From NCBI GenBank assembly GCA_034769895.1, contig CM068373.1, positions 18,519,967 to 18,583,966 on the forward strand: a DNA stretch of 64,000 nt, read 5' to 3'. The translations under genes were made by a program, and so were the position numbers. This DNA comes from Magicicada septendecula (lineage: Eukaryota; Arthropoda; Insecta; Hemiptera; Cicadidae). Shown piece by piece: positions 20,221-34,199 of the stretch (its first letter is position 1; each line of letters opens with the position of its first letter). The notes under the pieces are model-generated. The model searched no databases. It was not told where the DNA came from and was given only the letters and a program-made list of their open reading frames with translations.

Positions 20221-23110
20221 GTATAGTATAATAAACCGAGATTTATCTGTTTATTACTTTTAATTGTGGTTAATTATTTTCCTTAACGCCCCACGTTTGT
20301 GTGCCAATTTATAATAAACCGAAGTCGTACGGTTTACCCGCCACATGTTGGTTGCGTCAATTTATAACGACCTCTCGAGTCGTATTCTATTAATTCGACT
20401 CTGCCTGCGTTATTTTCTAATGTCCAAAATTTCGTATATTTTCCCGCTAACCTTCGCTCTCGTGAACTTACCAGTACCCGCCTCAACACAGTCTTCTTCC
20501 TTCTTACCTGATATAAATTAAGCTTTGTTACCCGATTTAGGCACCAAATTGTTTATACTAAAAACAATTAAAAGTTTCTCTTCACAATTTCTTTCTTCTT
20601 TAAGGAAACAGTATAACTTACCGCGATGTCTTAGTTGAATTCGAAATTCGCTCTTGAGCGGCAGTGTTACCAACCTTTATTTTTGGTAAAAAATTTCCAC
20701 CTGTGCTATATTAAAGATATTAATACATCAATATTATCAAATGAAACAATAAACAGGTATTAATTCTCAGTACTGGTTTATTGGATAGCAGTTCTGCCTT
20801 TTTATCTTTTAATACAAGAAGTTATTATAAAATATAAATTTGTGCTCCAGCTCTGATTGATTTCTAACTCAGCGGTTGGCTATGTTAGGTCGGCTGACAA
20901 AACAACATTCATCGTTTGTCAAAATTAATTTTGCAAGGGTTATTCTGTCAAAGTTTCTTAGGATTACAGCAAAAGTTAACAAAATGATTCGAGAAAGTAC
21001 AAACCTTCATATAAAACTCAATTAAATGTTAGATATTTTCTTTATAATTATACTCTTAATATCTAAACTAAGTGTTAGTTCAACTCGTGAATAGAGGTTA
21101 AGTTTTTATCTTTCGAAATAATGTTTTCTATTTCCAAATAGTGTTATTATCCTAATTGAATGGTTTAAAAAAATATAAATTAATTATTAAATGTTATTCA
21201 GTGGATGAGTGTCTGAACCAAGTTTAATATTTAGTGCAACAGCGTCACAGTGTAGTGAAATAAGTTTTTTTAACTAAATATCACTAACTAAGTTTTTTTG
21301 ATTTTGTTGTTAATTAAGTCAGTTATATTTTACGTTTTCCTGTTCATCTGATATTTTATTTTCATGTAGGATTTATGGTTGAGCCTTCCTTCTTTTCTTT
21401 CTTTTTTCTTTAATTTATTAGTTTTTTTCTTGTGTATTTCATAAATTTTGTTTAATTTGATCTGGTTAATATGTTCGGCCAATCTTGGTGTTCATTTTAA
21501 TCCTTTATAATGTTGTTAGTCCATTTAAGTTATACTTTTATTGAATTAATTGGAGCTGTAATTATTTTTCATCTGCTCTCTTCTGAAGCTAATAATGTAC
21601 TGTTAAAATATTTGTAACGGTTTTGTTCTAGGCTTCAAGCCTACCCTTCTCATTGGTTGAGAAATTTTGTGCCCATTGTTAGACATAGCTTATAATTTTT
21701 ACACAAAATGATCAAATGTTTTCTAATTCAGACAATTTGCTTATAGTATTATTAATACTCATGTTATTAGCACTATTGAACAGAATTCCTGTTATAGATT
21801 ATTTTGAAATCAAACATGACTAGTTTCTATTCAGTATTTGCTGATTTAGTATTTTTACAATTTATTAATTTTTTTATACTTATTTAGTTTACAATTGTGT
21901 TTTTGAATGTTCTTTGTGTTTCTAAAGTTCCCTATTTAAATATATTATGTTTGCCTAACCTTTCACCTCACTTAATGTTGTTATTTTATTACAATTTACC
22001 ATTATTTCATATTTTTTCTAGGCCTACAATGGTTGATAGCTATTATAATTTAGTTTTGTCCTTTTTCCTATGTTCTTATTGAATTTTTTTAGATTATATA
22101 CAATTAGAATGAATTTGTGCATATTGTTTTATGACTAGTGGTCCTTTTCAAACACCTTTTAAACCTAGGTCTGATAACTTAACATTCAACATTTTAGGAT
22201 TTTACCATCCTTCCAATACATATTACTATTGCTTTGAGTATTATTTTTATAATTCAACATAACATATCTTATAGCTAAAATTCTTATAAAACATAACGTT
22301 TTCAGTGTTTTATGACACTCCTACTACATTCTACTATTTTTTATAACATAACTTTAATAACTTAGCATACATCTTTTGATGTCTAATATTCTTTTAGAAC
22401 ATATAACTGTTTAGCTTTTGATTATACCTTTAATCCTATCCATTATCCTTTCAGACTATAACTTTTATAACTTAACATCTTATAACTAACATTTCTTTAT
22501 AACATATAATTATTATTTTATATTTAAACGTGACATCTTATTTTGGTTCAGCAAGATGCATTAATTATTATTCACTATTTTGGTTGCTATGACCATCATT
22601 AATTGTCATTTAATGTTGCTCACTTATTGTTTTTCACTCACTCCCTACCTACTTCATGCACTCTTGGTTCTGTTTTGTCTTATGTTGTGATTATTATACT
22701 ATCACTATCACTGTTTACTCTTTATACACTTGTGTATTAATGTTTGTGTTTACTGTTAATTTTATTTACCATATGACTCATTAATATTCACTCTACCTTT
22801 ACATCTTACTTATTCTTACATTAAATTACATCATATCTTACTTGTGGTTTTGTACCTTCAAGTTTAATCATTTATTTCTTAGTTACTATTAATTGTATGA
22901 CATGTTTATCATAACGTTATCTATATTTATTTAGTCACTTGGCCAATCACTTGGGTGGGGTCATTGTCATCGTCTTGTCTAAGTTAATGGTCATTACAGT
23001 GCTATATACTAAAAATTGTCATTATGCTTATTTTATCCCTTCTTAGCTGTATTCTTCCAGTTGTTTAATAAAGTACTCACTTCTTTTTAAACAATAGGGC
23101 TGCTTTTTGT
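20221..23110 (-). repeat. T-rich LTR-like block, probably minus-strand orientation
   Basis: Non-coding and T-rich on the plus strand. At its left edge two tandem motifs read CGCCCCACGTTTGTGTGCC then AATTTATAATAAACC, and CGCCACATGTTGGTTGCGTC then AATTTATAACGACC. On the minus strand these look like an LTR end followed by a primer-site-like string ending in AACGTGGGGC, duplicated about 60 bases apart. The rest resembles in texture 1-2725 and 49907-51973. The right boundary is uncertain. From 23111 to 23618 I see nothing else of note. Confidence 0.35.
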
Positions 23111-23618
23111 AATGTAATAATAGTTGTATTGCATTTACCACTAGCAATTAGACAAAAATGTCTTGACTGAAATTTTTCTAAACACTTCTACTTATTAATG
23201 TTGAAGATTTTCAGAACCATAATCATAGACACAGAAAGTGGAATCATGGCACCTGAACTTGAATGTGGGAAAATAAATCTCAAATGCTTTAAACAAATTG
23301 AGTATCATGCTCTTGACATGAACATGAACCAAAACGATACTTCTGAACTGAATTACTGAATATTTAATGAACTCAATAAGAATATGTATAGCAAAATTGA
23401 AAGTTAAGGGCATGGAAATGCGCAAAACGCTAACGGTCAGAGGGGAAAGGCGATGTGGAGGGAGTCGCTGTGAGATTTGAGAAGAGAATTGTTATCAGCG
23501 ACGTTGCTGCCAACCTATGAATATAATTTCTAATAGTAACAAAAACTTGCAACTGTTAAAAGGTTTGTTTGTAAATGTGTCGTCACGAATCTCTATCTGT
23601 GTGTGTATGTGTGTCCCT

Positions 23619-24831
<1,213 letters not shown>

Positions 24832-24833
24832 AG

Positions 24834-24851
24834 TGGCGCCCGAACAGGGAC
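24834..24851 (+). promoter_or_regulatory. E1 primer binding site, tRNA-Lys type
   Basis: TGGCGCCCGAACAGGGAC, identical to the E2 site at 7155-7172, two bases after the LTR end. It is complementary to the 3' end of a lysine tRNA. Confidence 0.92.
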
Positions 24852-25070
24852 GGTTTTTTATAATGCATTTTATAGAAACTAGACAATTTTAGTGGCAGAG
24901 ACGGATTATTTGGGAGTGAGGGCGTTCTTGTAGGTTACATATAAATGTGTAATTAAAGGTTATGTGTATAAGGTTAGTAACATAAAACGAAGAGTAAATT
25001 CTAAGATGTTTTTATAATTGTATAGGTAGTTCATATAATTATTTACTTAAATTAGTTATATTGATGAAGA

Positions 25071-26760
25071 TGGAAAATAAGAACGAAATAAATCTGACCG
25101 ACTCAACAGTTGTGAGCGAGTTAAGAGACCATTACGCCTATAACGGTCCGAGAAAATGTTTCAACTGAGTCAGCGGTTATGAATTATTCTGGGCTGGAGA
25201 CGACTCCAACCATAGTTAATGAAAATAATGTAACTGATTCAATTATAATTAGTAACGCGGAAGCAAAATCCATGCCCGTGGTAACTAAAACTAAAGAAAA
25301 CGAATGGTCAATGGCCAACATGATTGAATTAATGAGAACAATGTCCGATAATATGAATAGCAATTTCAGTGAAGTAAAGAGCGATATAAATAAACGTTTT
25401 GATATTAATGACCTTAAGTTTAATGAACAAAATAATAAGTTTGATGCTAAATTTAATGAATTAAAGGGGGAAATGAAACAACAAAATATTAATATTAATG
25501 AAATAAACGAAAAAGTCACAGAGTCACAAAAGAATATTGATGATAAATTAAATTAAATATTAAGTTAATACAACCGCTCGATGAGCACATAAGCGTCATT
25601 AATGCACAATTAGACAATCGTATTAGCGATAATAACAACTAAGTGATAAAGTTAGTGACTGGACAATTTAATGAAAAAATTAACAAAATCAATGAAAATT
25701 TTGAAAGTAAAATAGATTAATACAATAGTGAGATTGAAACTCAAATAAATGAGTGTAAATCTAACACTATAAATAAAATCGAAGAAATTAGTAAAGATAT
25801 ACAAATATATGAAACCAATATTGATAGCAAGATTAACGAGATGGAAAATACCCATAAGTCCAAAATACAGTTATTAAAAGGTGCGGTAGAAATGGTAAAT
25901 GAGGCTAGCATTCAATCCGAACACTAATGACAAGCTTAACCTGATCGAACAAAAATTGATCAATGCCAAAGATGAATTAAGTGGGGAGATAAGCCAAAAA
26001 CTAAACAGTGTCACGGAATGAATATTAATAACGCGGGACATAAACAACGACATCGAACTAGAGTCATTCAGTTGTGAGAGTAGGGCGGTGCACCCGATGC
26101 AGTTCTTGCATCGTGTGAGAGAGTTCAGCAAATTCGATCATAACAATTGGGAGGTACAGTTATTGAGAATAATTAAGTGTTTTAAGAGGAGTTCGGAAAT
26201 ATGGGCGGAGGTGCATAGGACCGAGTGGGAATGTTATGAAAATTTTGAAATAGCTTTCCGAAATAAATACTGGTCGGAAGAGGACCAAGAAGTGCTTAGA
26301 AGTAAGATAATGGGGTTGGGTAATTTCGGGACTCATGGTAACAATGTTACCATTTACGTTATGAAAATGTACAATGAAGCCAAATATCTCGAACCGCCAT
26401 TACCATTTAGATCATTTGTGCACTATATAAGCAAACATTTACCATGGCAGGTGCAAATTAACCTAATGACGAGGGAAGTGGAGGGTATAAATGAACTCGA
26501 ACAAATATTAGACATTTTTCAGAACATAAGGGACCGGGAGATGGGTCGGTGTCCGAATCTGCCAGCGTCACACACTAACATAAATTATCATCAATCCAGG
26601 GGGATACCAACCTCTTATAGAGGGGCACGGGGAAATAATCATGGTAATAGAGGCGAGGATTAGCGGTGTTCGGAGTGCCATTTTGAAAATGTTTCTGTAA
26701 GAACGACCTGTTATAGGTGTAGTAAGGTGAGGGACTGTCAGCGAAACAACATAGCGTACA
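25071..26760 (+). pseudogene. E1 gag: long coiled coil, capsid, degenerate zinc knuckle
   Basis: A start MENKNEINLTD at 25071 is followed by a frameshift, then an open run (25179-25556) with MIELMRTMSDNMNSNFSEV and other coil heptads. The coil continues to about 25920 with in-frame stops (INAQLDNRISD, NEKINKINENFESKID). After another shift, 26088-26663 encodes a capsid-like domain: HPMQFLHRVREFSKFDHNNW, AEVHRTEWECYENFEIAF, RNKYWSEEDQEVLRSKIMG, HYISKHLPWQVQINLM. Past a stop, CYRCSKVRDC (26700-26730) looks like a decayed CCHC knuckle. Gag would assemble the particle and package RNA. Intact gag must come from elsewhere or from other copies. Confidence 0.8.
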
Positions 26761-26969
26761 ACCAGCACAGTCAGCAGCAAAGAGGAGAAGATAGCAGCTG
26801 AGGAGCGCCCAGAGGAGGTAGAAATTCAACGAGTGGCAGAGGCAGGTACTCGCAGGGCAGTGCCGACAGCCAACTGGAAAACTAACAGGGACAGTGGATG
26901 AAAGGACCCAACCATTGTCAACAGGTAGCAGCAGGGTCCAGGAAAAGTGTAGCTATCGGAGTCAGCTGA

Positions 26970-27986
26970 TTGAAACAGATATATCAATCAAAGGAAGTGC
27001 TGGAGAAAGCCAACGCGGAGGTCGTTGAACCGGAGACAGGACTGACAGAGGTGATTGTCAACATAGAAGGTAAGGAGAATAAAAATAATCACGATATCAC
27101 AAGTAATAATGGTGACATAGTTGAAAATGGGGTGATAGAGAGTGGTACATTGAATAAAAATGATGGTGATACGGTAAGTAATAGTAGTAATGAGAACAGA
27201 AAATCTGTAGAGGTTAGTTATGGAGTGTTAGTGAGTGTTGAGTTAGAAAGGGAGTATGAAGAGAGGTTAAATGTAGAGTGTGAACAGGGGGCAAATTTTT
27301 CTAGGGTTAAATGTGGAGAAAAGACTTCACAAGTGGTTTATGAGGATAAGAAATCCTCACTAGGACGTTTGGGTGATAATGGGTCAGCAAATGGTCCAAC
27401 AAAGTGTTTTGGTGTATCTGGTAGGGCCAGATGGAGTTTAAATAATGTTGTATTGCCCTCTGAGTAGAGTGAGAAAGTGAAATGGGTTTGGGAAAGGGAT
27501 TATAAAGAGAGTGAGAGTGTGATAGAGTTGTTCAAGTTAAAGATAGCCTATAAAGAGTTAGTTGAGGTTTTTACTAGAGAGGGAGGGGATAAAATTAATT
27601 TACCTAGTAATGAGGTTGAGGTAACTGATGATGATATTGATGACTTACCTTGTGTAGTAGTAAATGATGATTATATTGATGCTGATGATGACAAACACTT
27701 ACCTGTTGTGAGGATTAGCATACTAGTAACAGCTGACGACTATAGTGATGAAAATATTAATGATTTAATTGTGACAAATGATACCAAAGGAGACTTAACC
27801 ATACCTGATGTAGACATGGCATATGATAAAATAATAATGGGGGATGACCCTGGGAATTCTTATTATGGTATAATGGAAAAAACAAATTTTTATGGTTATT
27901 ATATTAACAATAGTAATATAATGAATTTAAATAAAAATGAATTGTGTGGTAATAACATAAGACTAATTTTCTATGATGGTGGTTAG
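26970..27986 (+). pseudogene. Conserved acidic ORF of E1 (one internal TAG)
   Basis: A single frame of about 338 codons with one TAG at 27465-27467. It starts in the C-terminal tail of gag and becomes Asp/Glu/Asn-rich: GVLVSVELEREYEERL, ECEQGANFSR, LFKLKIAYKELVEVF, an acidic patch around 27620-27690, NDTKGDLTIPD, NNSNIMN and a terminal FYDGG. All these blocks align in order with the E2 ORF at 7710-8657 (NFSR, NYKELVE, DNTKGDRTIPD, NNNIMY, FDDGG). Short 3' sequence after the stop also matches (ATGAACATTTAA). No known domain is recognised. The TAG could be a nonsense change or a readthrough site; only one copy here has it. Confidence 0.65.
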
Positions 27987-27989
27987 ATA

Positions 27990-29674
27990 AACAGTGAATG
28001 AACATTTAATTATTTGAGTTAATGGTATAATTACTTGGCTTACTTATGTAATGAGGTGGGGTAAACAATGAAATCATATGACAAAAATTTGTAAATAAAT
28101 TTGTATTGGTGTTAAAAGTATTCTGTCAAGGTTATATTGTGGGAATGTACACAATAGCTTATGTAACAAATGTTTGTAGTAGGGATTGATGTTATAATAA
28201 TAATATTTTATTTGACTAAATAATTAACAGGAGGTAATTGTGAATTTTATGAATTGAAATTATTGTGAATAATGTAATTAAAGTATTTTAAACCGTTTTA
28301 AGTAAAATGAGAAAATTATATTAAATTTGAGTAGGAATCAGATTAAATTAATTTAAAATGTGAATTTTGGTAATGAACTTAAAATTTATTTTATTTTGAA
28401 TTGTGTAATAGATGATTGGATAATGTAATAAAAATTGAAGACGGACGATCAAGATGTTTAAAATGGTTAATCCATGCAAAAGTGAAAGTAGAGTGGGAAC
28501 GTTTATAATGCTAAATTTTATCCAAGGTCAGAAGGGAGAAGTTTATTGTAATGTAGTATTTGCGAAACAAGTTGTGTATATAACTGATGATGTAAATAGG
28601 TAAAAATAATAAACCTATGTTATATTTTTAACAGTAGATTCCCCGTTTAAATGCGGTCACGGCCTCACTGAACGGCCTCACTTTAATTTATGGCAAACCA
28701 GGAATAGAATTATTGTAACCGGATCATGGTTTGTCTCTTGTCAACCTGGTGTATTGTGAATATTAATTGGGGGGGGGGTAGTTTAGGGGAATCTACTAAA
28801 TTTTTTTGTACCCAAGGCTATGCACCGAAAGAGGGTGATAGACCGCCCAAGGGCTTATGAATCATTATAGTAGGATTACTGGTGTCCTCGGATACCAGTA
28901 ATGCCGAATTTTCACATAACGCCAAAGCAAGGACGGGGTGAAATAAAAGAAAAAAATATTCACCCCTTCCGCCTGTCCTTGTGGAGGCAACTGGGCGCTA
29001 CAGTCCAGGGGGGTAATAGTGTGTGTGGAAGGGTGCTGGCCATGTTACTGCCAGGGCATAAAATGAAATGTTTATGCAACCGTGTTAATACCAAAACCGG
29101 TGTACCCGTGAGGTCACTTGCACAATTGTAACAGGGGTAATCAGGGGTTAAGAAAAAAAAGGAAGTTAGGGGGTAAAAAAAAAAGTTAAGTTTGAGTTGT
29201 AATCAGTGTATTTTGCCATTGTAAGTTGGCAATAATGTATTCTTGTGTATGTAACATGTATTTTATAGTAATGTTGTTATTATTTACTTTGTGTTGTATG
29301 ATTTTGGTGGGGTATAGTGTTTTGTGAGGGGAGAAAATTAACTTTATATAATTTGTATGGGATTTACATGTGTTAGATGTAAGTATGCAGCAAGGTGATG
29401 TGGTTATTATGTACATTGTATTCTATGTAGCCAATTTATAATTTTGATAATATTCTATTTTGATGGAACTTAATATGGATAGTACGTAATTACGTATTTT
29501 GTAATAAAAAGCAGATTATGAAAGGATTTAATTAGTTTAAATTGGTGTAAAATATGTAATTAAATTAAGTTGAGGTAATTAATTTCAATTATTTGAAAAA
29601 AAGGAATTAAATCAATTCGTGATGATTTGATTAATTTGTAAGGAAAGTAAGAGTTGGAGTTTGGATAATGAATT
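27990..29674 (+). other. E1 non-coding region after the acidic ORF
   Basis: AT-rich with no supported coding region. The ORF at 28901-29131 has no family resemblance. GC-rich islands around 28640-28750 and 28890-29060 may correspond loosely to 9480-9730 of E2, where a VNTR-like G run and GTCAACCTGGT-type strings occur. No integrase remnant like that of E2 was found. Confidence 0.5.
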
Positions 29675-30706
29675 TAAATTTTTTGGTCGAGTTTTGAATT
29701 GAATCATCAATGGTAGATGATCAAAATGTTTAATAGAAACTCAGAGTTGAAGCCATGTGGTAACTACTGAATACAAAGGGGTAATGTTTTGTTGGTAATT
29801 TCGATGCAAATTCAAAGGGGAAAGATTTATTTTAATGTAACAATGGTAATGTTTATTAAGTTGTATCATGTTTAAGGGTGAACCATAAAGTGTTGAATTG
29901 AGTATTACGTAATTGCGTATGAATGCAGAACAGATGTATTTTTACATTAACAAATTAAATATGAAACCAGTACCTTGCAAAAAATCAAACCAGTAGTTTC
30001 TTAACGACCTACTAATACCAAATTTTTTGGTCGAGTTTTGAATTGAATCATCAATGGTAGATGATCAAAATGTTTAATAGAAACTCAGAGTTGAAGCCAT
30101 GTGGTAACTACTGAATACAAAGGGGTAATGTTTTGTTGGTAATTTCGATGCAAATTCAAAGGGGAAAGATTTATTTTAATGTAACAATGGTAATGTTTAT
30201 TAAGTTGTATCATGTTTAAGGGTGAACCATAAAGTGTTGAATTGAGTATTACGTAATTGCGTATGAATGCAGAACAGATGTATTTTTACATTAACAAATT
30301 AAATATGAAACCAGTACCTTGCAAAAAATCAAACCAGTAGTTTCTTGACGACCTACTAATACCAAATTTTTTGGTCGAGTTTTGAATTGAATCATCAATG
30401 GTAGATGATCAAAATGTTTAATAGAAACTCAGAGTTGAAGCCATGTGGTAACTACTGAATACAAAGGGGTAATGTTTTGTTGGTAATTTCGATGCAAATT
30501 CAAAGGGGAAAGATTTATTTTAATGTAACAATGGTAATGTTTATTAAGTTGTATCATGTTTAAGGGTGAACCATAAAGTGTTGAATTGAGTATTACGTAA
30601 TTGCGTATGAATGCAGAACAGATGTATTTTTACATTAACAAATTAAATATGAAACCAGTACCTTGCAAAAAATCAAACCAGTAGTTTCTTAACGACCTAC
30701 TAATAC
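29675..30706 (+). repeat. Three tandem 344-bp repeats in E1
   Basis: The unit beginning TTTTTTGGTCGAGTTTTG recurs at about 29681, 30025 and 30369, a period of 344 bases, and the copies are almost identical (for example TTTCTTAACGACC against TTTCTTGACGACC). Each unit holds ATTACGTAATTGCGTATG. The third copy is followed directly by the 3' block conserved with E2. It is a direct repeat, with no coding sequence. Confidence 0.95.
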
Positions 30707-30970
30707 GACTAAGAGGAAACAAATCAGTTGGGGATATGGTATAGTGAAATGCCTTAGTGATATTTGATTGAATGTTTTAGAGTCAGGTGATACTGTGGTG
30801 ACGTGCCTGTCTGATTTTATGGTGTTGGGATCTCGACAAGGGAAGTCCAGTAAAGTCGGATAGGTGCAGCCACAGCCACCGGACTAGGGGGGTAAGTAAC
30901 CTTTGATTTTAGTAAGGATTTAAGGGGGGTTGCGGCGCTATATCCTCGCTGATCCTCTTAGGTTTAGGCA

Positions 30971-31006
30971 ATGAGAGTTTTTATGCTTCAGCATAACACC
31001 TCTCAT
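30971..31006 (+). promoter_or_regulatory. Conserved 3' hairpin (E1)
   Basis: Arms ATGAGAGTTTTTATGC and GCATAACACCTCTCAT pair at 14 of 16 positions around a TTCA loop, immediately before the G11 polypurine tract and the 3' LTR. Same place and shape as in E2 (11063-11104) and E3. Confidence 0.75.
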
Positions 31007-31020
31007 GGGGGGGGGGGTAT

Positions 31021-32158
31021 TGTAACGGTACAAAAATTGGGTGATAAAGAATTTTAATAAATGTCAACTTAAATACTGTACAACCTTAGGGGAACCTCTG
31101 TTTAACCAAGAGACATGTAAGTTTATTATGAAACATCAGCCTGTGTTTATGCCCGGCGTCAGTTCGTCCAGACGCGTTAAGCAATCGTCTACAGTTTGTG
31201 CCACCCGTGAATCACGGAAAATATGAAGGTAACGCGCTGATTTCACCAGGTGGCAAGCAAGTGTAGAATTTTATTCTAGAACATTTCAAACCCACCAACC
31301 GGAGCTCGGATTGACGATCACGTGACCAGTCTCACCCCTGGTAATCTGCGCCTCAACCACAGATTCAGGCACCCAGTCGACAAAACTCCTTTAGACTGCG
31401 CGGTCATAAAAAAAAACAAGTGCTCGAGCAATTATACTGTCGGCCGACTAAATAACTAGTATCAGTATAATTTAAACAGTGGTGATGAACAGTCACAACA
31501 ATGAAGCAAATTAAATAGTTTACCCAAAAACTAAACACGGAGTGAACCGGAAGGTTGAATAGACAGTGATTGTGCAACTCCCAGAGACACACACGGAATG
31601 GTTAAGTACAAGCAATAATTAATTGGCCAAACTCTTAAATTTTACAGGTGCAACTGGTAGAATACCTAACAAAATTACCTAAATGAAATAGAAGCGTGAG
31701 AGAGAGAGAGAGAGAGAGAGCACGCGCGAGAGTGTAAGTGAGTATGTACGTACAAAATTAAATTAATGGTTTCATAACATTAATTACTGAGTTATAGTTG
31801 GTAGCAATCAATTAATTGTAAATTTTTTTGAATAATTTTGGTGGTATAAGGGGATGACATAAAAGTAACTATAGTAACTTTTTAATATCATTTCCATGTA
31901 TTAAGTAAGTAAGTGATTTTTTTGGTAAACCATTGTTCAACAGAGAGTAAATAGTGAATTTAACTAAATAGAAATAGATCAGAGTAATTCCTAGCATAAC
32001 ATGTGTTAGCGTAATTATTTCCCAACTCACACCTAAATAATCACTCTGCGACAATTTCGTCTATAGGGCCCTGGAGGTGAACCCGAAGGTAAGAAAAGTC
32101 GTACATTCTTTATAAAATTTGTAAAACTTTATTAACTCAAAAAAATTGTACAATAACA
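31021..32158 (+). repeat. E1 3' LTR
   Basis: Begins TGTAACGGTACAAAAATTGG and ends TTGTACAATAACA. Differences from the 5' LTR are scattered single substitutions plus the contracted GA tract. Confidence 0.92.
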
Positions 32159-34199
32159 ACCTACAGTCACACAGCTGGCTTTAAAAAAAGAATTATACAT
32201 TTATTGTTTCCTAAGTAAATCAAATAATAATAATATTGTAATTGTAGTACTATACAAATCAAGCAAATGATATGTACTGTTCACACGTATCAGAATTTGT
32301 TGCTGTTACATATCAGAATGTTTTATAAACATATGAGTGTTGTTTGGCTCTGTCATTGTGTACTGCTGAGATGAAAAAACTACAGCCTTTCTGACCTTAT
32401 CGCAATGGAATTTGCAAACTGTACACTTCCACTCCTTAATTACACTCGACTATCTCTACAGTTTATAATTACATAAAGGAACGCGTTCTTCGTATTAATT
32501 TAATTCCAAGAATCTTTTTGATCCTGGACAACAAAAAACTGTTTATTATTAAATCCCGTGCTTGACTATGAATAACTTTCCTGTCTTTGCTAGTTGAAGG
32601 AGAAGTATCTATTTTAACAAATCTTATTACTGGATAACACAAATAATTACGATGATACGTAATTACAGAATAAAAACTACCAACAGAAATTAACTAAAAA
32701 ATTAAATAACTAATAAAAATGAGTGACTGTAAAACAATGATACAATTAATAATAAATTGAAACAATAATAACAAGTGCAAGACTGAGATAGTATGTTACA
32801 CAGTAACTAACAATGTACGGGTAACTAAAACATCACACGCAAAGTTGGCAACACCTTCACTTGCATACCAGCTGATACTCCATTACTCTCTCGCCATTCA
32901 CAATTTCAAAGTGGACTCGTCCATCCATAAATTGGTTTCTGCTATTTATGCCCTTAACTTTCAATTTTACTGTATTTGAAGTGAACTATGAAGTAACAAA
33001 TTCCTTCAAATAAAAAACCTAAAATGTCCCTGAGATGTAGAATAAACTTTTGCAAGGCTTTTATCAGGGACAAAAGTTGCAATATTTACATGATAAAGTA
33101 TCATTATTATAATAACACTGTATAAATAACTGTTTTGCAATCTAGTAAAAATACAGTTTTGCGAATACTGGGTGTGTGTTTTCTATAATTATTTTAATTA
33201 TGTTTAAATACAACACTACTTAATTTTTACTACCCATTTATTAAAAAAATGTGTAAGCTTTGCTTTTTTTTCTTATTAACTGCATGAAAAAAAAAACTCT
33301 CTGAGCTGGTAGTGAACTGGATTTTTTTAAAATAAAAAACTGTAACTTTACAAATAATAACACACAAGAAGAAAATACTTACCCCCGATTCTTAAGAAAT
33401 TCTTATGATCGACTTACCTTTAACAAAGAAGATTCCCAACAGCACTCAAGGACGCAACAACATTTAAGGAGTAAATGTCAAAACCAATCACATTCTTCCC
33501 AAAAAAATAATTTAGATAATTAATTATTATTGAACTCCCTTAAATAAAAACTTTCACAGGTTCGTTTAGACGAGCTCTTGGTACAGAAGATAGGTTATGG
33601 TTCCAGCGTAATAATTAGTCTAACACATTATTATGATGACACAATCTTGTTTTATTTTAACCAAAAAACTATTAATTTCTTTCTTTTTTCTTTTTATGAC
33701 ACTACAAAAAGTTATAAAACACAAAAATTCTATACGCAAAGTTTCATGAGCAAATAATATTTTATTTTATTAAACAATCTTAATTTCTTCTTATTGTTGT
33801 GAATATTATTGCAACTATGTTTATGAGATAAAAAAATATAATGTAAAAAAGTTTGTATGCAAACCAGTACTTTGCACTCTCTCTCTCTCTCTCTCTCTTC
33901 CCCCCCCCCCATTCTATTCAGATCTCATTATTTTGTTGATTTTGTTTAACAAAATCTTAACATATTAAATGACATCAAGTTTTAATGAATTCTGGCCATT
34001 TATGTTTGTTACTGATCAGTTACTTATCTGCCACGTGGTAGTCCAATGGTTGCACATTACGTTGAAAGTTACTTTTTTATGAAAAACACCAAAATAACTT
34101 CCAAAACTTTTACACCATAACCACTTCAGCTAAATTAGTATTTCAAAAAGTTTATCACTGTTCTCTCACAATTTAACACATTATTTAGGTAAGCTTACC
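32159..34199. other. Non-coding AT-rich stretch in TRMT10 intron 1
   Basis: No ORF with recognisable product on either strand. Contains a CT microsatellite and a C run at about 33876-33910. Strings such as GTTGGCAACACC near 32843 recall LTR sequences elsewhere in the window, but no ends could be defined. Confidence 0.5.

Noticed and set aside
25184..25519. Minus-strand 111-residue ORF
   Set aside because: Antisense shadow of the gag coiled coil.
28901..29131. Possible integrase tail of E1
   Set aside because: No VGD, GPY or LKP motif; not similar to the E2 integrase segment.
29675..30706. CRISPR-like or satellite array
   Set aside because: Contiguous 344-bp direct repeats with no spacers, located inside a retrotransposon of a eukaryote.
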